A stretch of 64,000 nucleotides of DNA, from positions 1-64,000 of the forward strand of contig JAMWET010000550.1 of assembly GCA_024036415.1 (NCBI GenBank). Reading direction: 5' to 3'. Position 1 is the first letter of the stretch, and every line of letters starts with the position of its first letter. Shown here piece after piece: positions 44,841 to 57,117 of this stretch. The notes under the pieces were generated by a model, which worked only from the letters and a program-made list of their open reading frames with translations, was not told the origin of the DNA and made no database searches. The stretch comes from Prochilodus magdalenae. Its lineage: Eukaryota > Chordata > Actinopteri > Characiformes > Prochilodontidae. The translations under genes and the position numbers were made by a program.

Positions 44841-46164
44841 GGCGAGCGGTGGAGTAACTGGGCAAAAGCTATCGCAGGAGCTTGGCACGTCCGAGTGTTA
44901 ACTTTTCCTCTAAAAGAAAAACAAAACAACTTTCAGAACACCGTTTTGTTAATGATTTCGAAGAGTCACCCATCACTCGACGGCGGGACTTGACTGCGAG
45001 TCCAAGAGCGAGCACACAGTCGACAATTGACCACCGTTCAAGTTGGAGAGGCGAGGCTTTTCAGGCTTTTCGTGCTGCTGCTGGTCTTCGAAGGAGAAAA
45101 ACAAGAGACCCCGGGGGGAAAACCTGGGGTGGGGGGGAGGTTTGCACGTAGCCCCGGCGAGTCGCTCTCGTTTCTAACCAAGCACGGAACAGACGACTCC
45201 TCGTAAGGTCACACGAGTGGACGACTTTGACGATTCCTTCGCTCTCTGGGAACTATCGCTGCACTCGAGGGGGATTTTTCTCGTTGGTAGAAGACAAAAG
45301 GTATTAGTGAACAACGTGGATGCCTTTTTTCAAGATCTGCTTGTTATCTAGACGGCGAGGTTGAGCGTCCTTACAGCCTGCCCCTTTCTTTCTCCCCTGC
45401 TTTTTTTTTTATTTTGACCTACTAGCCGTTACAGCAGTCGATGGCTTTTGCATTGTGTTCTCCGGAGTCTTGATTTCTAGCTTCTGAGTGTCGGTTTTCT
45501 GTGAGATGCGTATTGCTTATGCTGTGTTTTCTGGTACAGTGTCGTTACTGAGCGCGCGCCCCATTGTGTGACTGTAAGTGCACGCGCACATCGCAGGCGC
45601 GCGGAGCGTGAGAATCTTTTGGGATTAAAGTAAACACGAGCCGCCCAAAGCAGGAAATCTTGTTATTGCGAGGAGAAGGCGAAGGGAAACCCAGGCAGAG
45701 CGCGTGAGAGCCAGAAAAGGCTCGAGCTTCTGTTTCGTTTTATCCTCCTACCTTTTCTTCTTATTATTATTTATTTAACTGATTTTTTTTTTCTTTCGTT
45801 CACCAGCACCTGTAGTTTAACCGTGCATGAAATATAATCGAGCCTGTAGTCTTGTTGGTGGGTGCGCGTGAGTTCGCTCGCGCGCGCACGTCCCCCCCCT
45901 GTTTGATTGATAGTGCTCGTAAAGGACGAGGAGCTTGAAATCGAGGATTGAAAGAGAAGGGAAAGCGTGCTCCAGGTGGAAGGAAACGGTGACATCAAAG
46001 TGCTCCCAGTGCTGATCATCTTTTTTTTTTGTGTGTTGTTTTTGTTGTTGTTTCTTCCTTCGCGGAGTGCAGGGAGGGGTGGTGGTGGGACTTTACTGCT
46101 TCACCTGCTCGGATTTATCCTGCTGCAAAGAGCCACATCTGCGTGGGTCCGCACGGACAGGAGG
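44841..46164 (+). other. tle3: Probable long 5' UTR of tle3
   Basis: GC/CpG-rich sequence continuing from the promoter to the ATG without a convincing splice acceptor. The last in-frame stop before the start is TGA at 45949-45951, and no in-frame ATG occurs between it and 46165. Several out-of-frame upstream ATGs exist (for example 45827). Whether a UTR intron exists is not visible. Confidence 0.45.
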
Positions 46165-46188
46165 ATGTATCCACAGGGCCGGCATCCG
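46165..46188 (+). CDS. tle3: tle3 coding exon 1
   Basis: Encodes MYPQGRHP (residues 1-8) and ends in phase 0 at donor CCG|GTGAGT. The start has an A at -3. The first residues match TLE3 better than the MFPQ/MIRD-type starts of paralogues. Confidence 0.95.
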
Positions 46189-49100
46189 GTGAGTGAACAA
46201 AACCCATCCTCAGTATAAGCTCCATATCAGAACTAGACTGCATCCAAACCCGCAAACGGTCATGCAAAATAACAGTACAGCCACTATCGGTGTCACAGAC
46301 ATTAGTCTAGTGTGTGATTTTTTTTCGGACGCGGCTGGAATAAAATTAGTTATTGCTAATTGACTCTGTTCGTCTATTACAGACACGCGCGCGCACGCAC
46401 ACTACGCCTCGCGCTCTCACTTAATTACCCTGTCGACCATTAGAGCGCGTGATAGCCCACGACGCGGAGAGAGAGAGGGCTCTGTGTTTCTAACCGGCCG
46501 CGATAAACAGTGAAAACAGCGGAGCAAAATTAGCCTCGTTTACAGAATAGGCATTCAAAGCTGCTGAAATGAGGGCAAATTGCAATACTGGGGTAAAATG
46601 ACCCGAAATACACGAAAACGAACCAGTTTAAACCACCCCCAACGACACAATGGAGGATATACCTCCTGAATGTGGGTTATTGAGGATCTGTGGTAGGAGA
46701 GAGGGAGAGAAAGAGAGTGTATGGGGGGGGGGAAAGAAAAGACGGGAGGGGGGAGGGGGAAAAATCAGGTTACAGTTTTTTCTCCGAGGCCGTTCAGACG
46801 CAATGACCCATCCGCGTCTCGGAGAAGAAGGCTGCTGAGTGATGGCGGCTATTCCCCACCCGTGTAGAAACGAGCTCGAGGGAAAGGCACGGGCAGCGCA
46901 GGCCGCCGATGAAACACAATTTCCCCGAGAACCAGGGAGCATGAAATGTGTTATTGACACCAGAAGCGGTTATTACCATGAGTCATATTCCTCTCACCGT
47001 CTCCCTTAATATCGTCCACGGCAGTCTAATAGGGGGAAAAGGCTCAGTGTTATTGTTTTGGTTAGAGAGCTACTGTCCAAAACTTTGTAGGCATCTGCTC
47101 ATTCAACAGCTAATTCAAAATCAGGGTTGTTAATGGTGAGTTTGTCACCTCCTGGTTGGAGCAGCAGTCTGGGATTGACTGCATTCAGACACAGGAGCAT
47201 AAGTGGGGTCAGAACTGTTGTTGGATGAACAGTATGCCAGCTCATCCCAAAGGTATTGGTTGACACTCAATCACTCCACATCCTGGTGGAGGGGGTGGGG
47301 GGTGCCTTATATCCCTGGCATTAGGCTTGTGAGCATCCGATTCTATTGTCTATACTTTTCTGTGGTGTAATACAAGCTCTGTCTGTGCACACCTCTGCCA
47401 ACGGTGGATCTGAGTTCACTGCTTAGATCTGGTGTCTGGATACTTTTGGACAGTATAGCCCTTTTGGGAGGCTTTTGTGATACGTTTCTATGTGACAAAG
47501 GACATGAAATGATGTTTGTATTTTGCAGGCACCTCATCAGCCTGGTCAGCCCGGGTTCAAATTCACAGTAGCAGAATCCTGTGACAGGATCAAAGACGAG
47601 TTTCAGTTCCTACAAGCTCAGTATCACAGGTAAACACCACTGATGCCTCTGCACTGCATGGTTTTAATGATTGCACATTAATGGCTGCTTTCCCAGATCC
47701 GGATTGAGCCAGAGCCTAGTTTAAATGTGTGTGTGTGTGTGTGTGTGTGTGTTTTTTTTTGTTTTTTTTTTAGGGTAGAAAGCCACTGGTATTGTAATTT
47801 GCCTGTTTTTTTAGTCCTCTGTCCAAGAAGCCAGCCTGTAGTGTTAATATATGACCTGTTTATGAGATGTTGTAGTGGGTCTCATGCTGTGTGGTGTATT
47901 TATAGAAAACAACCTTACTGCATTTCACGCTTTAGGTTTTGCATATTGCACTTTATGGGTGGCTCAGAAAAAGTGGAGGGGAAACATGGAGATTTTAAGC
48001 TCTGTCCTAACATACATTCTCTCCCTTTTCTCATTTTTTCCAGTCTTAAGGTGGAATATGACAAACTGGCCAATGAGAAGACCGAGATGCAGCGTCATTA
48101 TGTCATGGTGAGGGCCGGATGTGCCGTTTATTTCCCTATCAGTCGACTCCTATCTACACAGTGTCCTCCAAAACATCAGAGCAGCCAGACAGATATGTCA
48201 GCTAATGTTTAGTGTTTACTACCCCTGTTTATCACGCTGATAGTGTTGTTACTGATAGCCTTAGAGTATCACAGAGGTGATTAGAGGTGTGTGTCTGTGT
48301 ATTGTGAAATGTCAGTAGGTTCAGCTGTCCAGTGTTTGGGCCAGGCCATTATAGGTTGTTCTGGCTTCTTGTTTGTCTGTGTTGCATGTAGAATCCCATG
48401 CAAACCTGTGTGCTGTCTGGGAAACCTTCAGTTTCTTCTGTTCCTTATAGTGGTTTACAGTAGAATTGAAAGTTTACGTGTTTACGTGCTGAGATTGCAG
48501 GCAGGACTTAATCTGGATGGGCGGTCGCTTACTTATTTAAACGCTAAAGAGAAGGGGAAAAACAGCCAAGTTTACATTGCTAGAAATAAAAAAAAAACAA
48601 AACCTTGTCTGGTGGAGTACTTTTTCAAGAAGACAGGCCACTGTGTAATACAAAGTCTGAAATGTAAACAGACCTGGGGGTATCTACCCCCTCGCTGTAC
48701 TGGTGTTTCATCCAGATCGATTCATTAATGGGTCACCATTCACCCTTGTTTGGGTTCTTTGGTTTCTGGAAAATCTGAAACAGGGTATGCGGCTGTAGCA
48801 CGAAACCCATCGAAAGGAAAGGCAGTTCCTGCAGTCTATGATGTAAGAGGAGGAACTATGCTGAACTGTGTTAACCAACCTCTCTTATCTTATTTGGACA
48901 TGCAGGGATTGACTTGACATTCCGGTACTTTTGTTAAATATTATTTTTTCGTAGTAAGGCGGGTCACACGAGATAAAGGGCTGTGCTAGATAAACGGAGC
49001 GAATCAGAAAGGGCTGGGGAGGTTATCCTGACGTTGGGAGAATAAGCTGATGTTAGCGACTGTGGCTGACGGTCATTCCACTCTAATACAGATTAGACGT

Positions 49101-52100
49101 AGCCAACATAGATAGGGAGTCTTGTTCTACGTCATTGAAGGAGTCATAACAGTCCTATTTGTTTAGAAATTGGTGGGAAATTGAATGATAGCAAGAGCTA
49201 TATGACCCAGAGACAATGTGGACAGTGTCTGATATAGAAGGTAACCCCTAACCTTTGAGACAGAATCAGTTTTTTGTTAGGGTTAAGGCTACTGAGTAAG
49301 CGTCTAGCAAACAAAGGAGATGTTCCTGAGCTAATCAGAGCCGCAGTTTATCTGGTCTCAGTTTTTACTGTGGCACTTTTTTCCGAGTTATGTCAGACAT
49401 GCATGTGGGAGTGCACCACAAAGGTAGTCCGTGTCTTCTGTGCATGTTTATGTATTATGTGCATGTTGCAGTAGCTGTACAATAGAATGGACAAGCCTAG
49501 TCTAATCAGCGTACTTGTTTGTCTTGAAATACCATGACAGGGTGTGATAAAAGAGCTCACTTTTTGGTCGAGGACTTTGATCAGATCAGGTCAGAGGTAT
49601 CAGGTGAGGGAGGGAAGATCAGATTTCAGTGCGGTCACCTTATGAGATGTGACCAATGTGTGACTCAGTGATAAACCCGACAGCTTTTGTTTATGTGCAT
49701 ACTGTGATTCAAACCGAAAATGACAAAACAGGGACACGTCACATGTGTTGATGGTGACTGGCAGCAACTGTAATGCGTTCAATGTAGCCTTACTATGTGT
49801 TCAGATTTGGCCAGTGTCAGGCCCTTGTATTCTTTGTATTCTTGGTCTTTGTGTATATGCTGTGGTCTACCACAGTTCATCAGAGAGAGCAAAAATAGGG
49901 GAGACATTTTTATGGCCTTCTGCCTAAAGGCCATCTCTTAAGTAGTACAAAGCAGCAGCCAGTTTGAGTGTTTATACTATGCTAAAGTATATTAATATGT
50001 GTAGTCTGTATTTATACACTCATTGAGTAGCTGTTTCAGTTACTGGAGGAATGTTCAAAATGTGCTTTTGCTGGCTAAGTGTATCCATTTCTTCTCTTGC
50101 AGTACTACGAGATGTCCTATGGGCTTAACATTGAAATGCACAAACAGGTATGTGACACCTGCACACCACAATCTTATTCTGTTTTTAATATGTACTGCTC
50201 ATTGTGCCATTTTGTGCAGTAAGTATGAAGAATTTGCTGAAATACATAAGCAAGGTCTATGAAGATCCATTTAGCATGCGGTGTTTGTATGTTGTGATGT
50301 GTAGGGGCAATTATGGAGGAATTTTACTACTATAGTTAGGCTTCAGTAACGTGACTATGAATAGTAGATTTATGTGAGCATTTCAGTATACGAGTCCTCT
50401 CAGTATATTACTCCTCTCAGTATATTACTCCTCATAAGAAATGGCATTGAAAACAAAACATCTGCATTTTTCCAACACAAACAGACATTATAGCAACACA
50501 GGCATCCCTGCATTGGTATGTACTGAGCACCCCCTGGGTACAGGGATGTGGAGTCAGCCTGGCAAGCTGACAGACTAAGACATATTGTGCATTTGTCGTG
50601 TTGGGCCTGACTATAATCTGACTAGCATGCAGTGTTTTGGCACGTTGACAGCACTGCATAAACAGGAGAAAGAGAACAGAGCGGCCGTACCAGATAAAGT
50701 GTAGAACATTCACAGCTTAGAGTATGATTTGGGAAGGATGAAACCTGGAAATATTCCATATTATGGCTTTACTAGAGATGCACCTTCTAGTGCAAAAGTG
50801 CAGTACAGATCAGATGACCCAAGTACAGGACAGTATCCTATAGGATCACTTCCCTTTTGTGGTGGATACTGAGGCCAAGTTTTTTGTGCAGGCTTCATAA
50901 GGTTAATGTCATTAGCGAAACAGCCATTTGGAACAGCATACGCTACCTATCACTCACACTGTATGTGTGTTATCATTCCTTTTGGTAGTCAATGCCCTAT
51001 AAGGTTCTATCTCCAGCTGAGGGGCTAAGAGCAAACAGGTTAATCGACTGGGCTGCTTCTAGGCTACTGTTTTGTTTATCAATAAAGCTCAGAGTGAGTG
51101 GACTCAAGCACATCCATTATTCATGCGGGAGTGGCCTTGCTGCCCTCCACCTACTGGTGATGAAATCAGCCTAATCATAACCCTCACGTGCAAACCTGCT
51201 GTGTTATCAGGGCTCAGGGTTGTGGGTACTTTCTTCATTTGTCTAGTCAGTTAGACTATGTCGTGTCTGAAGTTTAAGACCCTCTGATCCATTATTTCCC
51301 ATGTACATGTATTCCTATACCAAAACATTTTATAAAGTGTAAAAACTGGTAGTAGCACGGGTAAATGCATTTGTCGGGGGTTAGAAATGCAGTAAAAGCT
51401 TTACATTTGTTTAATCCACAAATAATTCCAATACAATTGTGTATATCTAGAAATTTGCCATGTTAGTTTAACCAAAATTTAAAATTCTGCCTTCAGGTTG
51501 GCTGGTATTTTCATTTTTTTGCTATGCAAGTTTTAATCATTTATTAAACTTGTTTTTAGTTATACAGTTGTCAAAGTAAATAAATAAGCAAAACAGTTTG
51601 AGATGACTTAACAGCTGAGGCAAATGTGTAATGGTTCAGGTCCTGCTGTTTGTTCTGTGTTAATTGGTGAGATATAAGCTTGCTTTGCTTGTTGACTTAG
51701 ACATGTATCTCCAGTGCAAAACTAAAGTAAACGTTAGATGCCACCACAGTTGTTTGACTTGACACATTTAGGGTGAGGAGGAGATTGTGCAAATGTAATT
51801 TGGCGGTGAACTGCTTCTTTAAATCGAAACAAAATTCAACCAGGTTTAAGTGTACTAGTTGAAATGCCAGCTGAAGTGCTGTAACCTACTCTTCAAGGGC
51901 ACTGCTTTTGAAGAAGGAAATTCTCAGGTTGCAAAAGGACGGGTATTTCTGTCTAGTTTGAAAGTGTGTGTGCGCACGCGTGTGTGCGCTTGTTCCGGTC
52001 TGGTCCAGTTGTCCGTTAGAGCCTGAGGCCAGTTAGGATGGCCAGGCGAGTAGCGGGGCGTCATTAGGGAAGGAGCAGACGGTCGTTAAGGAGGAGGGCA

Positions 52101-54477
52101 GTGGGGCGAGTGTCAGTACGGGACTTTAATTATCGTGCCTCATTAGGCTGCCCTGCGACGGCAGCACCCTGCTGGTCCAAAGCACGGAATGCTCTCTCTC
52201 CTTCTTTTTCTATTTTCTCGTTTTCTTTTTCTCTACAGCTCTGCTTGGGAGTTTAGGTGTGCGTGTTTGTTTCTAGCCCGTTCACTGCCTTCTGCTTGAC
52301 AATAAGGAACACAACAGAACATCTACATCATTAAGGGAATCTCTCTGGGTCCAGAGAGGTGGAAAGAACTGGTTTAGAAAGATGGAGGGAGAGAAGGAGA
52401 GAGAGCGAGAGCTTGTTCAGATGAATAATTTATTCAGGATTCCAGGAATTGTTTGCCAAGGTGATGATGGTCGACTTGTCCATGAGCCAAAGTAAACTGA
52501 CTCAGACCGTGGCAGTCTTCCTTTGTGTGTACGTGTGTGGGACTGTCTGCCGAATGCACTCATGCTCATAGTTGGTCTGTAAATTGTTGTTAGAATTCAA
52601 GCAGACACTTCTCAGGCTGTTGACCTGCTGGCTGGGTGCAGCGGCTGACTGTTTTGTGAGTGCTGTGTCAGTGGAAATAGAGCTGCGCTGCACCACACCA
52701 AGGGGGCGGAAGTCACTCTTGCTGTTACCTAATTGAAAGCACACTAATTTGCTGAGTGATTTTTAAACTGTGTGGTAATGTTCTTTCAAGATGGTGTAAT
52801 AGTGACCCTGCAGTGTACCTGGAGGTACATTTTTACTGTGTCCGTTCTCTTTCTAAACAATATATTGAAACGGATCTTACAGGACAACCACAAATATTGT
52901 CAAAGGATAACCTTTTTATTTAGTATCTGCAGTGTCAGGCGTTACAGGCCCTATAAGCTACAGTGAAATATGAGTTTGGGCCTCAGTGTCAGATAATTAG
53001 TAGGTTGAGTCAGCAGTGTGTAAAAGCACCATTAGATGTGCTGTTGCTTTATTAGAGACTTGACATTTTCAGGGAACCATTTATTCCTTAGGGTTTGGAT
53101 AAGTCCTGAATTATGGATCCTTTGTCAGTTTTACATGGAAAAGCCTAGACCATGTGATGTGGGGGAAAACCTATTAATGCGAAATGTGCTCGCATGTATT
53201 GCATTACAGCCAAATCAAAACAAGATGCTTGTATTGCCTTCATTTCTGAAGTGTTAGTATTAAAGCCTCTACATTGTATCCGTAGTGTTGTTGCTGTTGA
53301 AGCAAATCTAAGCTACTATAATGTAAGGTGATGTGAGATGTGTGATTTTAGGCTGTCTCTATTTATCCATGCATCAGTGTTGGGCAGCTCTCTTTTTTTT
53401 TCAAATGGTGTAAAATCGTTAAAATTGTTTTACGTTTTTGTTTGCACGGTATAGACATAGCTTTTGATTTAAAGCTGCGTGTGTGCGTAAGTGTAAGGTT
53501 TCAGCAACATCTGGCCCTGCGCTCTGCTACCTGACCCAGGCCACTGGGGCTGTGGCCCCTGGCCCAACCTCCCAGGAGAGCAGTGCTCAGGGAAACACAG
53601 ACATCAATAAACAGTTAGAGCAGGATTTGCTGCACGTTAACAATGGCCCAAGGAGAGAAGCCCCCCCCCTCCCCCACCAAACGAAGTATCACTGCTCAAT
53701 ACGCCCTTTCTGCCTGAGGCTAGAGAGGATTAAACTAGTAGCCGGGGTGGGGATGTGCAGTTTGAGTGCTTGTAGAATTACAGAGGTACAGTTTCCGGAA
53801 GTTGAGTCCACTCTGATCATTTTAAAGCATGTTTTGAGTTATATAGAAAGGAAATAAGGAAATATGTTCTCTATAATGGCAAACTAGACAAATATAATCC
53901 CTGTTTTTAAATGTTTCTGTATCATCACTGGTATCTTCAGATGCTGACGTTTCATTAATCATAGTAGAGACCTTTATTTATTAAATGTTCAGGCAGAACA
54001 ACCTTTATTTACTCATTTATTTATTTATTTATTCATTTATTTATTTATCAATCAATGAGAAGTTAATTGACAATTGGTGTAAAAACCTGAAGTAGTGTTA
54101 AGATACGTAACAGCAGAATCCACATACCCCTAATTGAGTGAGAGTGAATGGTTTGTGTGCATATGGCAGCAATACTGGGGTTTCCTCCTGTCAAGACCAT
54201 TCTTGACATGTTATGGATTGTGTATTTTAGATTCCACAACATTTGGGGATAAAGCGGAATATGTGCTGAGTGTGTGCTGAGTGCTCGTGATGACTAGGCT
54301 CCTTCTCCTCAACTTTCTTCATCACATTGTTTTCATGTGTGCATTCATTGATTCGTTAGTGAGTGGCACTGCTTCAGTCCCTTGTTGTTGTGCCCCATAT
54401 TTAATCCTCATCAGTGTCTCCCTCCACTCAGCTAACGCCAGTAGCAACAGGCAAATGGCTGCCTGTGTTCCTCTGAC

Positions 54478-54572
<95 letters not shown>

Positions 54573-55435
54573 ACACAGAGTGAGTGAGTGAGTGAGAGTG
54601 CTCTTCACGGGGTGCTAGACAGCTCTGAGCACCTGGAATTGTGAAGCCGAGCAAAAAGCCTCCTCAGCGCTCAAGGGCTCTGTTTTCACAGCCTTAAAGT
54701 GATGGCGCCCTATTTTTATCGCGCCGCGTGACGGAGCAGCACTAAAAGCTTTCAACACGCCTCGGTGGAAACGGGCAGTACCCACATGCCCCCTCCCCCA
54801 CCTTCGCCCTACGCCCCGTTCACATGGCTGAGGGCAGAAACCCAGCGCTGGGGGAGTGACAGGCCAGGGTCATTGCAGCTTTCTCACGATACTGTAGATG
54901 TACACACTGTATTCAGTACTGTAAACGGGAGAGGAAACTGACCTGGTTATCTTGATCTGAGCCTATCGTAGTGGTTTGCTGTTCCGTTGTGACCACAGCA
55001 TGCCTAACAAATTTAACGATTTTTCACACTTGGTTTCTATTAAGTCACTAACGGAGTTCTGCGCTCAGACGCAAACATTTTACGGAAAATATTTTTGCAC
55101 GCTGCAGTAGAGCAGCTGACGCTGATGAACCGATAACGCTCAGATGGAGCGTTACAGACAACAGATTGATATATACACATTTTTTTTTTCCCCTCTCCAC
55201 AGTAGCTGCTCATGAACAGGAACTAGGCAGTGTAGCCATGCATTAGCTGCCATGCAGTATATAGACTTGTGTGTCACTTTGGTGTGCCAGTAAGCACCAT
55301 TTGTTTTTAGCAACCAACAATGCTGAAAATCAACTCCTGCTAGTGTTATGTTTTTTTTTTTTTTGGCTCAGTCAGTGGGCTCTTTTGGTCTGTATTCCCC
55401 TCCCCCCACCATCCCGGCCAGCAGACAGACAGACA

Positions 55436-55468
<33 letters not shown>

Positions 55469-55743
55469 GCACACACTTAACCCCCCTTTAAGAGGAGCCG
55501 TTGGTCCCCCTCCCCCTGCTGACCCGTTTATCCACATTAATTGGCTGAGTTGATCTGATGGACAGGCTGAAAATCTGGTTTAATGACCCGCCCCTGTGCG
55601 CATAATATGATTTTGCTGCCTGCTCTGGTCAAACAGAGCTCCAATTTCCATAATGATCTTAGAGAGAGATAGGGCCAGCTCGGTTGCTGGGGCAACCTTG
55701 AAGAGTGGCTCAGGAATGGAGGCACAGAAGCTCAAGGGGGGGC

Positions 55744-55775
<32 letters not shown>

Positions 55776-56671
55776 GGAAGTAGTGGATGTGCATGAGAGC
55801 AGTGGGTGTGTTTGTAATTATATGTCAGTCGTTGTAGGGATGCAGCATGCTTAATCGCAGCATGTTGTATTGTCGCATCATGACTGGCATGTTGGTGTTT
55901 GGATAGCATGTCCGCTCTGGAGTTGTGCGATTTAGCTGTGTTGTGAAATGTTGCACAATGATATTGATTTTCAATTTTGTCCATAACTGAAAGAAAGGGC
56001 AGTGTATGCTAGTAGTCAAGTTTAGATACTGCTCACAGAACATTTGTTGCTCGTTTATGGGCAAGTTGTCTGTCTATGAAATTAATTACAAAAGGTTATT
56101 AATTTTATATTGAAGACTTGCAGTTTTAATAATATGTGATATTCAAACTATCATTATCAAAACTGTGTCTCATATGGGGATCCTTAACATGTCAGGGCTT
56201 TATTACTGGCTGTAGAGGAGTTAGAACAATCAGAGGCAGGTAAACAACTATATGCTGTGATATTACAACCACACTTGCTTTCTAGAAACCCTGTTTGTCT
56301 GTTATAAACATGTCTAAAACTGTAAGGTTTCCTTTGGCTTTATTTTAAGAGTATACAGTATAGTGAGAGAGCAAAACTGTCCATTCAACGCAAGCTAATA
56401 GCCAGACCTCTGAGTGTGAACACGCCCATCTCATGCTGACAGATACCCCACTCCTCCCTGACAGAGTTTAGCAGCAAGACCTTCTTGCCCCCCTCCCACA
56501 AAGCCAACCAGCCAGAAATGAACGGAATGTGTCATGGAGAAAAAGAGAACGACTTCTCTCCTGCCTCACCTGCTGGGCCATCTGCTCTGTTCTATAATCA
56601 ATTTGTTCACCACTTCGCTTTTCATCTGCCCTTTGACACACTCATCTTTCTTTTGCTCTTTTTGTCCCCTC

Positions 56672-56717
<46 letters not shown>

Positions 56718-57085
56718 GTCTTCCTCTCTCCTGTCCTCGCCTCCATCCATCTCGTCCGCCTTCTCCTTTATTCTTTCTGTCCTTGTGTCTGGTGTGGCCA
56801 GTGCTGGCTTGCTCTTCTGCATGTGGAATATGTGGGGAATTGGAAAATGGTAATTGTTCAGCATTGCCATCATTTATCTCACAGCCCCAAATCAGCATTA
56901 GCATATTTCAGCATCTTAATGAAATAATCTGTCTAGGTAATGAGGGAGAGCTGCAGAGCTGAAGCCCAGATGTCTCTCTCTCGCGCTTTCTCTCTATCTG
57001 TCTCTCTTTGTCTGTCTCTCTCTTGCTCTCTCTCTATCTGTCTCTCTCTCTCTATCTGTCTCTCTCTTTGTCTGTCTCTCTCTCG

Positions 57086-57117
<32 letters not shown>

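Noticed and set aside
47727..48212. 161-codon frame crossing tle3 exon 3
   Set aside because: Begins in a GT microsatellite and is intron read-through. Only 48044-48107 is exon, supported by splice sites and TLE3 sequence.
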